The position numbers and the translations under genes are program-made. 64,000 nt of DNA, taken from the NCBI GenBank assembly GCA_019059635.1, contig JAGVRJ010000010.1:1366501-1430500 (forward strand), read 5' to 3'. Source of the DNA: Proales similis (taxonomy: Eukaryota; Rotifera; Eurotatoria; Ploima; Proalidae). Below the pieces are notes generated by a model. It was not told the DNA's origin. It was given only the letters and a program-made list of their open reading frames with translations, and did not search any database. Of the stretch, positions 30,965 to 42,428 are shown in pieces. Each line of letters starts with the position of its first letter. Position 1 is the first letter of the stretch.

Positions 30965-33900
30965 ATTATCTAAATGCTCGAGTTGATTAAATGCGAAAAG
31001 AGGGCGGAAGAGAAGCCAGAGCGCAGAGGAGGGGGAGAAAATGATGCGATTCGTGGTTTAAAATCTGCCGGAAAGTGGAGCAGACCGGCAGCTCTCGACG
31101 AGCACTTCATTGAGGAATTGAGGAAAGAGCGCGCTTTCGGCCGTTGACGCCAAATTCCGATACTTGCCATTCGACAGCGTTTCATGTCGTTAATTGAAAA
31201 CAAAAATAACAAGTAAACAAACTGGCGTGCAATGAGAGAGCGAGCGTTTTAAAATAAGCAGCTGGCAGTTGCTTTTCGGAGGAGAAAATCGAACGATCCG
31301 GACCAATGGCAATCGAGCGTTCGGAGAAGCGTGTGTCGGCGATTGGCTGGCGGGTCTCAATTATGTCGGGCTGCGATGCGCAGTTTTGTTGCGCTACGGG
31401 CTCGGTTGTGGTGGCTGGCGCCGGTTGGCTCTCTCCCTCAGACAGAACTGCCAAATAAACAAACAATGCGGTGAAATTTTGGCGAATTGAAAATAGCAGC
31501 CGCCCGTTGTCGTCGTTTTAAGTGCGCGCATTGCTCTTCAGCCTCTTTGGAGCTAATAGTTTGACACACAAGTCTAATTGGCTAAGTGAGCTGGAACACA
31601 GACCGCGCAGCGGCAAACAAGAGCAGCCAACAAATTAATTGTAAAATAGAGAAGAAAAATATTCAAGAGCTTGGGCAGTAGGAACAGTAAAATAGAAGAA
31701 ACGAGTGATTGGCTCTGATTAGAAAAGACAATCCGCAATGTAGGCCGACTCGCAGTTGGCCCAACGATGACAACTGAGACCAGGAGCGAGGACTCCCAGA
31801 CGACGACGGCGGCGGCAGCGATAATGAACATAATGATGATTTCAAGACGAGCGATGTTTTGTTTTTCTGGAGCAATCTCAAGTCGAATCAATTGAGCACT
31901 GCTGCTGCGACATGTTTGAAAATTAACAGCTACAAGCCGAGCGATTAGCGACGAAAACAAATTCTCGCACATGAGGAGAGGAGTGGGGCCTGAAGAAAAT
32001 GAAAATTGAAAAGAGAGACCAATTCCGGTCATCAACGGCCAGCAGCACAGTTCGCGACAGCACTCAATAGCGCAGCTGGATATCACGAGCGCGTTGCTTT
32101 TCGCCATCACGAACCAACTTGACCTGTATCGAACTCGAGCGCCTTCTCTCTCTCTGACTCGTTCTGTGCATTACTTTCAAGTTTTCTCTATCTGGCCTAC
32201 ACAGGCTCATCCTTGTAGCCTCTGCATTTCGACGCGAGCAAAACAGAGCATCACACGCAAACAGAGTGAACTCGGTGTCATATCTGGACGGAGTCCATCG
32301 TTGCTTAATGACGAATGTTTGTTATCAATTGGACAACACATCAAGCAAATTGATTTTGATAATAAAGTAGTAATTTGATTGAGGCGTCAATGCTTCTTCT
32401 CGTGAAATCCCTGCTAATAAAACCACGAGCGCCAAAAAAGACGACGACCAAGACCACCACTAATAATACTTCGTGCCGCCTCCTGCCTCGCTCAACAAGA
32501 AGCTTAGACTCTTGTTTTTCAATTAAGAAGAAGCAAATATGCGACAAATGAGCGAATGAGTTAAAGAGGCAAGCGCGAGATGACTACTGCCCGAGTCACT
32601 TATTGAATGAAAGAGCGAGGTCTGGCTGACTAGCTTCTAGACAATGAACAATGCCGAGAGAGAGAGAGAGGAGATTGAAGAGTAGCAAATGGAGCGCCAA
32701 TTGGCTGCGCGCGAGCAATTGGAGAAGAAGAAAAAGAAATTTGTCTATAGGCGCTGCTCTTTCCTGTCCTAGTCTAGTAAATTAACACCTTGACTCACAC
32801 AATTGCCTCCGCACACAGAGCTCATTTCTTTGCGCGCACTTACCCACACACACGTCAGATTGGGATGCCGCGAGCGTCAACCGGCAAGTGTCGAACGAAT
32901 TTAATCCAACAGAGCGTTTATAGGCTCTTATTTATAGGAGCTCGCTGCTAATGGCCGCTCGCTTGATAGAAAATTGACGATAAAAACAAAGAAAACGCTT
33001 AGATAGACAAACCACTTGGTCTGATGGAGCGATTAAAAACTCGATGATGCCAACCATTATTGATTACATTCAGAATCGAACTGACGCTTGCCTCTTTCGC
33101 CTGCTTTCCCATTATTAAACCGACCAGATAAGCAAACTTCCGGCGCAGTCGCCTCAATTTCAACTTTACAGGCCGCAGCAGTTGAAAGAACACTTGCGTT
33201 TCGCACCCTTCTGCCCACGTAATTTTGCTGCTTGGTGCCATGAACATTGCAACAATATAAACAGCAATCAAAGATAAGACGTTTCTGACACCAGCTGGGA
33301 CAAGTCGGGCCACGGTCGCCGCCGTCACCATTTCCATTTGTGGTGACGACGTGGTGATGCAAAGCAACACTCTGACGGCATTCACAACCTCGCCTGCAAT
33401 TAATTCAAGTTATTTCCAATCCAAAAAATGGCTCCCAAAATCAGACCAATATGTACTTGAATGAAACCCTCTCTGTGTGTTTTGTCACTATCTGACTCGG
33501 TCGGCTCCTCAAGATTGACTCCCTCTCGTCTGTGCAGTCAGTGCTAAAAAGCTTTTTGTTGTCTGCCTCTTTCTCTCTCACGCCAGCATGAATAGACTGG
33601 AATGTTTAATTACGTTTGGGCAAACACGCGCCGCACAGCAGCGTTTTAAGCAAGTGATTGCCGGGCTCGAGTAAGTGAAAACCTTTCATCTTTGACGTCA
33701 TGCTGATTATAAGAGGAAGAGAAAAGAGCCGATCGAGATCGATCTGTTGCCTGCACGAATGCACTCATGGACGCGTTTATTTGCTAAATTGCACGCTGCC
33801 CTCAAATGCTTGCTTCCGCGTTAGACCCGCAGATTTGGCCGCTCGAGAAACGCGAGGCGTCACCAATCACGTCAATCTTAGCTGTGGCCGTTAATTTCCC

Positions 33901-33972
33901 CTTCTTTCAGTTGCGAACCCCAGCCTTTTCGCTCGCTCGTTTTTATTGGCCTCTGGAGTCTAAAAACGAAAT
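30965..33972. promoter_or_regulatory. 3 kb noncoding region 5' of FoxQ2
   Basis: The longest gap in the first 50 kb. CCAAT at about 31301 and ATTGG at about 31343 lie some 340-380 bp upstream of the FoxQ2 start and could belong to its promoter. A short inverted repeat is at 33324-33347. Open frames here (for example 31574-32110 and 32999-33385 on the minus strand) show no family resemblance. A minus-strand AATAAA near 33940 serves TMEM67. Confidence 0.5.
33324..33347. repeat. Inverted repeat, GTCACCA / TGGTGAC arms
   Basis: Perfect 7-bp arms (33324-33330 and 33341-33347) with a 10-base loop, extendable to 10 bp with one mismatch. Lies in the gap 5' of FoxQ2 and could be a protein-binding site or a hairpin. 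Confidence 0.4.
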
Positions 33973-36900
33973 CTAGAGGAGAAAGCGACGATCGACCATC
34001 GTTTTGCTCGCCACATTCCTCTTGCCCAAGTCCGAGCGCAGGACTGAGAGCGCCTTCGAAATGTGAATGTGAGTCGATAGTGGACACTGGACGGTTGACA
34101 ATGGTCTCTTACGGTCACAATGAGCCACGTGGCCATGGCTGCAATGAGCACGCTGCCTGACAAGCAGTTGACGAATAGAAATGCGCCCAAGTCCAGCATA
34201 AACAGTCGGGTCTCGTTGCCGTAGTAGATGGTCTCGGTGAACATACGCTCCGGATCTGATTGGTCTAGAATGTGAGCAAGCGAGTGGCATTCATTTGGAG
34301 TCGGCGACCCACCTCGGTAGAGCAGCGTTTTGTCTCTGAGCGGCGAGGACGCTCCAAGCTCGACGCCGAACACATTCTCAATGCGGCTGCGTCGCACAAT
34401 CACGTAGGTCATGTCCCTGAGAATCTGTCAACGGCGTTTCCTGGTCAATTTGCGACTCAATGAGTAAAATCGCTTGTTTACGTTGTTGATGAATGAAGTG
34501 AGAAATCGATTCAGTTGGGCGTGAGCGATCGCCCGTTTCTCAATCTGCTTCGAGTGCACCGAGGCGGACAACTTCCGGTCGCTTGATGGTCCTGACATCT
34601 TGCCACGCAAACAGGAGACACCATCGAGAGGATCAAAGAGGCAAATGCCAATCGGACAATACCTTGCGAATGTGCGTCAGCAGTTTGCCGTAGTTGCTCG
34701 CGAACTTGCCGCTCAGCAGCATTGAGTAGACTTGGTGGTCGTAGCCTTTTTCAAGGCCGCGCTGGCCGAGCAAACCGTCGCGTTCACGGACTAGATTCAA
34801 TTTCATCTGCTGCATGCTGGTGTCGGCCGTGCCGTGCGGCGAGCGGCCGTGGATGTAGTAGCCGTAGAGCGAATGGGTCAGAATGAACACGCTGATGTTG
34901 GTGAGGGCGCAAAAGTCCAAAAAGTTGCCGATTCGATCATTGACACACGTGAGAATCACAAAGCGATGAATGAACAGCTGAGCAAGGCCAATGGCGACAA
35001 AGACAGCCGAGCCGATGGCGATCGAGAGCAGACCGCTCCGTTCGCTGATCTCGTTCGATTGGCCGCACGCGCCGTACGAATAGGAATCAAGGCCGAAGAA
35101 TGAGAGTGAGATGAGCACGAGCAGGAGCTGGGCGTTCGGACGGATCTTGCGGTACGTTTGAAGCTCGTTGAACTCGTTGGCCACGAATAGCGTTCGCCAG
35201 CAAGACACGCGCGAGTGCTCGCCCAAATCGGCGCGCTCGCCAAGATCGTCTGTCGGCATTCGACTTGAGTCGAATATGGCCGGCGGCGGGCGTTCCCAGT
35301 CGACCAAGAACACGTCGAACGAGCTCTGCACCATAACCATGTGAACGACGTCGAGCAGCTTGAGGGCGAACGCCGCGCACAACAGCAGCCAGACGAGCCG
35401 ATCGAGCTCGGCGCTCGCCACTGCCACGTACGCGTACGCTTGGCCGTGGAAAAGCGCGAAGCAATAAAGTGAAAAAGAGACGAGCAAAATGAGAAGCCAA
35501 GTGCCGAACGCGTTGGCCATCAGCATCACAAACTTGAACAGAGTAATGAGGTCCGGAATGAGGCGGCCCGATCGTCTGTTCCACTTCCAGGCGTTGAATA
35601 TCGAGTAGAGCAGAGAGAGGAGGCCGATGCCTGCCACCGACGCCAGCAATGCCACTCGCTCGCTTTGCTCGTTTTTTTCGAATCGAATTTCAAAATTCAG
35701 TTCGAACCGTTTGTGCTCGTCAAGCTCCGAGCGTTTCATGTGCTCGTAGGCGACGATTAGAATTGGCGGGCTGATCTGGCCGTTCGAGCGGCCGTTCAAA
35801 ATCGTGTGTCGAATTTGAATCGATTTGGCGAATCGAATGAACTCGCTCGACTCGTTGGCCGCTCTCTTGGTGCTCACTGTGTCGAAGAGGAAAAAGCGGC
35901 GTCGAAGCGTAGACGCTGCCGGAATGGCGTCCGCGTGCATTTGGCCGCTTCGAACGATCACAGGCACCGGAATGAGTTGAGAAGATCCGTTGACAGTTGG
36001 CAGCTCAAGGTACAAGTCGTAAAAGAGAAGCGGCTCGAACGAATGAGCCAAACGCTGCAGTTGGCCTGAGCTGATTGAGCATTTGACGTTTAAGTTGGAA
36101 ATGGACGGCCAGCGCACAATCTCTTTCTCCTTCAGTCCGAACCTGGCGCACAGATTCAAATGGTTGATCGGCATCGATTCGTAGCTCGTTAGTTTGCCCG
36201 CAAATGTGAAGCGAGCGGCGTAGAACTGCATCGAATGGGAGGAGAGGCAGCGGCTTGAGTACTTGAGTTGGAGATATTCGCCATCGCCGAGTCCATTCAC
36301 TTCATATTCGCTCATGTACTGGGCGTAGTTGAGCTCAAGCTGGACAGAGGGCACGGCCTGATCGTCTGGACTGTTGGCGTTGTCCACGACGAAGAACAGA
36401 GAGTCGCAAGCGTTTGTGCGAGACGATTCACTTCGTGTGTAAAGATTGAGCACACACGCGTTGAACAGCGTCTGGCATGCGGTCGCGTTCCTTCTTCCTG
36501 GAACGCTGCAGGTGCGAAAGGCGGCCGTCAAGTATTGGACGAAGAGCCAGGACTCATGCGGCTGCGGATCGCCGCCGATCGGAAAGTCAAACACGTTCGG
36601 CTCGTTGGCGAACGAGTCAGAGCTGAAGAAGAGCATTCCGCCGATTGCGATTTGCTCGCAGCTCGCCTCGCTCAGGACATTCGACGAGTCGGTTGTGAAC
36701 AGCAAATTCTTACAGCTGCCGCAGCGGTCGTCGATCAGAATCGCCTGCTGCCGGTCGCATGCTAGACATCGACGCTCGTTGCCGCCGTCCGGACTTGGCA
36801 GCAGGCTGCCGTATTCGTCCCGATCGACCAGAACAGATTGAGACGACTCGCACGTCTCGCATGCAGTCGGACACCGAACGCATTCGAATCCGTCCAAAGA

Positions 36901-37210
36901 CTGAATTTGCTGGTCGGGACATGGCGCGCAGCCAATAGACGCCCCGCCAGAGTTGAACGTGAAATAGAACGCCTCCTCACAGCGACAGTTGAACGCTTTC
37001 ATTGTTTTGTCTCGCGTTTGAGTTTGTGCGGCTCAGAAATGTCGAGTACTTACGATCCACAGGCTGACTGTCAGATGGACAGTCGACACAGCCAAGAGTC
37101 AGGCTGCTCCATATTTGGCCATTTTGAAAGCAGTCCAAAGTAGAATTGGCTTCCAAACTCTCGTGAGGGCACAAGACGAAGAGCAACAGAAACGCGATCA
37201 ATTTGGACAT
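33973..37210 (-). CDS. TMEM67: Meckelin, ciliary transition-zone receptor-like membrane protein
   Basis: Transition-zone (MKS complex) protein needed for cilium formation and signalling. Exon 1 from the ATG at 37210 encodes a signal peptide (KLIAFLLLFVLCPHESLEA). A Cys-rich extracellular region follows (CRCEEAFYF, CPTACETCESS, CLACDRQQ, RCGSCKNLL), then a long ectodomain and a multi-pass membrane part. Further landmarks are SSFDVFLVDWERPPP, VNDRIGNFLDFCALTNISVF, YGYYIHGRSPHGTADTSM, YYGNETRLFMLDL and the conserved C-terminus LGKRNVASKTMVDRRF. About 1000 residues overall, as in vertebrates, in about six exons, one of them over 2.3 kb. AATAAA lies about 30 nt after the stop. Confidence 0.95.
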
Positions 37211-37603
37211 TTTTTGCCCGCTGCTGGTCCTCGCTGTCCTCTTTGTTTGCCCTGGCCGACAGTAAACTCACGCTCTTAGAGCAGATAAGAGAATGGTCGC
37301 TTCGATAAAACTAATTCGCAGGCAAAAATGGCCGCTCTCGTTTATCTCGCTGGTCGATTGATAAGATTAGAATGCGTTTTGAGTTGACCTTGCCAACGAA
37401 CGGAATGATGAATGAAACGACGAATTTTATTATTTTATGAAAAAAAAAAGAAAAATAAAGGAAGAGGAGTAGAAAAGCTTGGCAGGTTGTCCTCAGCCTT
37501 GAGTCGACCCGGACCCACCGGCATTGGCCATTGAGGCAAGAAAGAATTTCGTTCGTTTTGTATTTGTTCTTGAGCGCATAAACAAGTCGAGTCGGTCGAG
37601 CGA
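37211..37603. other. Intergenic, TMEM67 promoter and RNF168-like 3' UTR
   Basis: AT-rich with an A-run at about 37440-37449. A minus-strand AATAAA-type signal is possible at 37430 (TTTATT). No coding sequence seen. Confidence 0.45.
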
Positions 37604-38503
37604 TTATTTGGAGCGGCGAGCGCTCTCGCTTGCCGTCTCGTTTATTGTTCGCAGACAGTAGGAGTGGCCGCGTCTTAACGAAGAGCCGTTCGATCTCGGT
37701 CGAAGCTTAAGTCTCCAGTTGATTGGATGATCGGAATCATGGTCGGCTGCTGCCATGCCAGTCCTGCTGCTGGGCAAACGATTTTCTTTGCAGCTAAGAC
37801 TGCTTGACCTTGTGAGGGGGCGACGCCGTCTGGCCTCTGCTTTCTCGTCCAGACTCGAACAAGAGTGGTGTGCGAGCGAAGAGTCGAGTCGCCGTCTGGG
37901 CCGTTGATTGGCTGCATTTAGATGCTCTCTGGTCATCTCCCTTTCTATGGTCACGTACTCCTCCACGCTCAGGTGCTCGTCTTCGCGCAGCATTCGCCTG
38001 ATCAGGGTCATGCTCGCTTCGTCGTCGTTCTGGTCGCTGTCCGTCTCGCTCTGACTGCTCGAGTCCGACGGAGTCGAGGCGCTTGTCTCAGAGCACTCTT
38101 CTTCTTTTTCGTCATTGGGCGATCGCTCTCCGCCGGGCATCTCGCTCTCCTCGTTCGGCTCGTCCATGTTTTCGATGCATTGGCGCACTTCGTTGGGAAA
38201 GCGGCGTTTGATCTGCTCCCATCTGGTTTGATTGACCAACGAGTTGGCGTTGCGGCGAGACCAGCAGTGCAAGCGAATGCGACACAGCGGACAGGCCAGT
38301 GTGCTGTGGTCGTTCATTCGCTTGAAGCAGGACAGACACAGCTCGTGTCGGCAAGGCATCTCAACCGGCTGCACCAGTATCTCCAGGCAAATCGGACACA
38401 TGCAGTCGGACAGGCTGAGATCGGCCTCGTCGTTCTTGGCCTCAGTCGAGAGAGCAGTGCCGTTTGCTGCTGCCTCGCGTGCACTTCTCAATTGTCGCGC
38501 CAT
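37604..38503 (-). CDS. RNF168-like RING-finger E3 ubiquitin ligase
   Basis: RNF168 ubiquitinates histone H2A at Lys13/15 at DNA breaks. A single exon encodes 299 residues. The RING lies at about residues 34-75: CPICLEILVQPVEMPCRHELC, then CFKRMND, CPLCRIRLHCWSRR. The NSLVNQTRWEQIKRRFPNE stretch that follows is characteristic of RNF168/RNF169. Further on are an acidic region and a helix (MTLIRRMLREDEHLSVEEYV) resembling a ubiquitin-binding UMI/MIU motif, then a basic Ser/Arg-rich tail. It is about half the length of human RNF168. The ATG at 38503 is the first in frame. Assignment to the RNF168/169 branch is good; the histone role is inferred. Confidence 0.85.
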   Translation of the reverse strand: MARQLRSAREAAANGTALSTEAKNDEADLSLSDCMCPICLEILVQPVEMPCRHELCLSCFKRMNDHSTLACPLCRIRLHCWSRRNANSLVNQTRWEQIKRRFPNEVRQCIENMDEPNEESEMPGGERSPNDEKEEECSETSASTPSDSSSQSETDSDQNDDEASMTLIRRMLREDEHLSVEEYVTIEREMTREHLNAANQRPRRRLDSSLAHHSCSSLDEKAEARRRRPLTRSSSLSCKENRLPSSRTGMAAADHDSDHPINWRLKLRPRSNGSSLRRGHSYCLRTINETASESARRSK

Positions 38504-38605
38504 CAAATCGCTCTCTTCTTCGCTCGGCTCTCAATTCACTCAGTTCATGGCCGAGCCGTTCGTTCGTTTAACTACTTTTCTTTGCCTCTTTCTCGTCTCT
38601 CTCTT

Positions 38606-38636
<31 letters not shown>

Positions 38637-38839
38637 TGTTGTGTATGTGCGATTGTGTGAGCACGCGTTTGATATTCGTTTAAACTTGAATTCTTTCTAT
38701 TTGACGCAAAAAATATGGCCCGTCGCAGAGAAATGACGATTTATTCACACCCGCTTCATAAACAGCAAACAAAATCTATCTTTACACCCTAAAGCGATCA
38801 GCCATGCACGATTAGGTCAGTCCGCGGCGACCTTGACTC
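38504..38839. other. Intergenic with CT microsatellite
   Basis: Holds the RNF168-like promoter side, a CT tract at 38591-38636 and the PIGB 3' UTR (TTTATT on plus at about 38739, giving AATAAA on the minus strand). Confidence 0.55.
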
Positions 38840-40706
38840 TTATTTCGTGCATAACAATAGCCAGTTGTCTACTCGGCTGGAAACAGACACGACGCTGTTG
38901 AAATACTTTGTGCAGTTGGTGTGCGTGCCAAAGTACTCGTCGCCGAATATATTCCTCTTGGACGCGAGCTGATTGTACAGATCTCTGAAGATGACCATGT
39001 GCGAGAATTGGGGCAGCTGCTCTGCAGTCGCATTCCACCAGAGAGCCGGCGCCGCGTAAAACCTGTCCGCCTCGTCGATGTAAAAAGGCACTCGGTCCAA
39101 GTTGGGCTCGCAAGTCAGAAACTGCATCGGAATGTCTCGGTGCAAATAGCTAATAGATTGGTGCAAATAGATGAAATGCGTCTGGAGCCAACTAGTGCCA
39201 AGCAAATTCACCTGTAGAACGGAGTTGAATGGCACGGGGTCAGAAATATGACGCCTTCCACTAGTCCTGATTCGGCTTGTCTCCTCAGCTCGGACATGAC
39301 TGCAATGGGCGCTCGCTGATGCAGCACACAGGCGAACATGGCCAAGAAGTAGTTGACCACCATTAGGACAGCGACCAGACATGTCTTCATCAAATAGGCT
39401 GCTCATTGAGGGCATGCGGCCCTAATTCGAGCGGATAAAGGCAATCCTACCGTCTTAGCGAGTCCAAATCTACTCTCGACTCTCTTGAAGCCGTGCGCAC
39501 AAACAAGCATGGCGTAGGGCACCAGCTGAGCGATGAATCTAAACTCCTTGTGCTTGAGCAAGCTTGATCGCCGAGCAGAAAGTAATAAAAAATAAAAAGT
39601 TGGATTCAAGCCGAGCGGCTGGCAGATTGACAAACTGACCTGTAGGCGAGCAAGTTGACTGCAATAGCGAGCAGATCGAATCGAACTTGATTGCATCTTG
39701 CTGCTGCCATCATGAGAGGCAGGTGAGCGTAAAAGACCATGGGCACTCCCTGGCTCAGGTACCAGTGCCACGGATGTGTGCCGTAGTGCTCAGAGAGACT
39801 GCGCTGCACGTTGAAGACGAAAAAATTGAGCCAGCTCAGACAGAGCGAGCCGTGCATGTAGCTGTCCAGTGCCGTGTTGAGTGCAACTATGATCACTCTT
39901 GGCGGCGCACGAATGCAGAATAATGTTTGTGATTACGATCAGCAAGGGCCTACCCGACTTTGATGAATTTGAGCACAAACGCGATCCGATCGGAGCAAGC
40001 GAGACGATAGAATTTGTGGGCGTAGATGGGCAGCAAGTTGATGGCAGCAGTCGGTCTAACCAAAAAGTAGACGAATGCGACCGCGTGCAAACTCAAATCG
40101 CGCCCGGTCTGCGACAGAAAGAGGCACAGAATCGAAAAGAACTCTTCCAGAGTGTTTGTCAGACTCCTCGAGCCCATGAACAGAGTGAACCAGCAGCTGA
40201 GGCGAAAGAGTGACGCCCAGTCCGCGATCGATCGATTGAAACGCTTGCGAACGTACAAATAGAAGAAAATGTCGCCGATGGCCGACACGGCCGCGTGGAA
40301 CAGCGGCACCACATAAACCTGCGCGCGCAACTAACGTTAGCATTCAATGGTGGCAGTTCATTCGCCCCACTTACATGCATTTGGGTGTTGTCAAGGCCGA
40401 GCAGAGAGTTGACTCGATAGAGAAGCGAGATCACAAACGGATAGAGATAGGAGCGAATTGCGTAGCGCCACTCCCAAGTCAGGTATCCATAGCTATTGAA
40501 CGCGTTGGCTGAGAGCGATGTCGATGGCCATGGACGATTCGTATTTACCCGTAGGCAAGCTTGTGGGCCACCTCTTGCGACTGCCAGTACTCGTCGGGCA
40601 CGAACCATGTCTGATTGATCAGAACCGAGTAGAGTCGATAGAGAAGAAACAGAACGAAGAGCCGGGGCGGATGAAACCAGACAATCGGCATTTGGCTTGT
40701 TGTCAT
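38840..40706 (-). CDS. PIGB: GPI mannosyltransferase 3
   Basis: ER multi-pass enzyme (GT22 family) that adds the third mannose to the GPI anchor using dolichol-phosphate mannose. Several short introns. Landmarks: LINQTWFVPDEYWQSQEVAH in the N-terminal luminal loop with the catalytic acidic residues; YLTWEWRYAIRSY; SCWFTLFMGSRSLTNTLEEF; FYGTHPWHWYLSQGVP as YGTHPWHWY here; HKEFRFIAQLVPY; FLTPCHSTPFY; FLTCEPNL and YIDEADRFY. This combination separates it from PIGA, PIGM and PIGZ. The ATG at 40706 is used; the open frame extends upstream only from a GTG. Divergent from RPL19. Confidence 0.94.
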
Positions 40707-41350
40707 TTTGAAACTTTTTCGCCGGCAACTCGATCGTTCGTTTTTTGAAGCAAAACTCACTCAGCCTTATCTTGGCCTAATCTTTGTCTTGTTCGTTGGC
40801 GTTTTATCGTCCAATTAAACAAGAATTCAAGTCAATCAAGCGTGTCGATCATGACAACTGTCAATCACTATCATATTCGCATCTCGCCGGTCACACTTGA
40901 GCCATAATGAATGCAAGTCTCAAAACAATATTCGCAATTGGCCCAAGTGCCCACCTCGGCGGCCGTCCGACCAGACAAATTTGAAACCGTCACTCTTCTC
41001 AAATTGGAGACGAATGAACTCATGAGCGCAAATCTTTGCACGTTTTCTTTGCCGAGCCGAAATTTTTAACAACGAACGACAAGCGGGAGAGATAGAACGA
41101 GATGGATTGAGAGAGAGAGAGAGAGAGAGGGGAGGCGCAATGTGTGCATATGCGTTTGGAGCATTCGCGTTTGAAGCCACTTGCACATTAGAAATCGAAG
41201 CGAATCTTGTTCACTAGCCGCTGTGTATCCTATTTAATCAGCAGCGGCATGGGCGCTGTCCGACCCTCAGCCGTCACACATCGACTAACCGAAGAGTCTC
41301 CTATTTTTGTTTAGAGGGTACCTAAGTAGCGCACTATCAAGTGAGGCAAC
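40707..41350. promoter_or_regulatory. Divergent promoter region PIGB / RPL19
   Basis: About 640 bases, with a GA microsatellite at 41109-41130 roughly 220 nt upstream of the RPL19 start. A pyrimidine-rich run precedes the RPL19 start but a TOP motif cannot be assigned without the transcription start. Confidence 0.5.
41109..41130. repeat. (GA)n microsatellite upstream of RPL19
   Basis: Uninterrupted GA run of about 20 bases in the PIGB/RPL19 promoter region; one of at least 15 GA/CT tracts in the window. Confidence 0.9.
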
Positions 41351-42221
41351 ATGACCAAGTAAGACCGATTGAACGTTTAAACTGAGCCTTCTGGCTAATC
41401 GTTCGCTTCAGTTCACTAAGGTTGCAAAAGAGACTGGCCGCCGCTGTGCTTAAATGCGGCCGCAACAAGGTCTGGCTCGACCCGAACGAGAACAGCGAGA
41501 TCTCGAACGCCAACTCGAGTAACTTGGCCTCATTTGTAAATTTGTGAACTAGAACTTGAATTGCGCAACAAGGACAAAGCGTTCGACGCTTGATCAGCGA
41601 CGGTTTGATCATCCGCAAGCCGGTTGCTGTTCACTCGCGCGCCCGTACCCGCTTGAACATCGAGGCTCGCCGAAAGGGTCGACACAGAGGCTTTGGTAAG
41701 CGAAAGGGTACTGCCAACGCCAGAATGCCCGAGAAGGTCAGTGCAGACGCAAAAAACTGCTCAAGTTCGCTTGGGCTCGACTCGAAACTTGTAAATTACA
41801 GGTCTTGTGGATGCGACGCATGAGAGTGCTCCGACGTCTGCTGAAGAAGTACCGAGAGGCCAAGAAGATCGATCGCCACTTGTACCGAGAGCTCTACCTC
41901 AAGTGCAAGGGTAACGTGTTCAAGAACAAGAGCGTGCTGATGGAGGAGATCCACAAGCGAAAGGCCGAGGTCAAGCGCGCCAAGATGTTGAACGACCAGG
42001 CCGAGGCGAGACGCCAGCGCAACCGTGACGCCCGTCGTAGACGCGAGGAGAGACTCAACGCCAAGTTGAACGAGATGCTCAAGCAGGTCGAGGCCGAGCC
42101 CGAGCAGCCCAAGCCCGCCGAGAAGGTCGCCACCGCCGCCGCTGAGGCAAAGCAGCAAAAGACCGCCGCGCCCGCCCAGCCCAAGGAGAAGAAGGCCGAG
42201 AAGCCCAAGCAGAAGAAATAA
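41351..42221 (+). CDS. RPL19: Large-subunit ribosomal protein eL19
   Basis: Structural protein of the 60S ribosome. Four exons (41351-41358, 41412-41518, 41573-41736, 41802-42221) give 232 residues. Exon 1 holds only two complete codons plus two bases, a typical ribosomal-protein layout. Landmarks are [110 protein letters not shown] and [20 protein letters not shown]. The C-terminus is about 35 residues longer than in vertebrates, with Ala/Pro/Lys-rich sequence. AATAAA lies 27 nt after the stop. Codon use is strongly GC-ending. Confidence 0.98.
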
Positions 42222-42428
42222 GCTTTTCTCGTCTCTCAATCCTGTTTAAATAAAAATATGGACGAAAAGCGCTGCTCTTTCCCTTGCACTCATTGGACAG
42301 CCACACCGACTACTCAGTTTGCTTTTTTAAGACAACGAGAGGCTAGAAATTTATTACCAAAGTGCTGAATTAATTGAATAATAACTGATTAAAACGACGA
42401 GTCGGGCTAATGGCAGCCACACAAGCAA

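Noticed and set aside
31574-32110. 178-codon minus-strand open frame with hydrophobic stretches
   Set aside because: AT-rich, no splice partners, no recognisable family; likely chance in noncoding DNA.
32999-33385. Overlapping minus-strand frames, one Cys-rich
   Set aside because: Two competing frames of similar length, no signal peptide, no family match.
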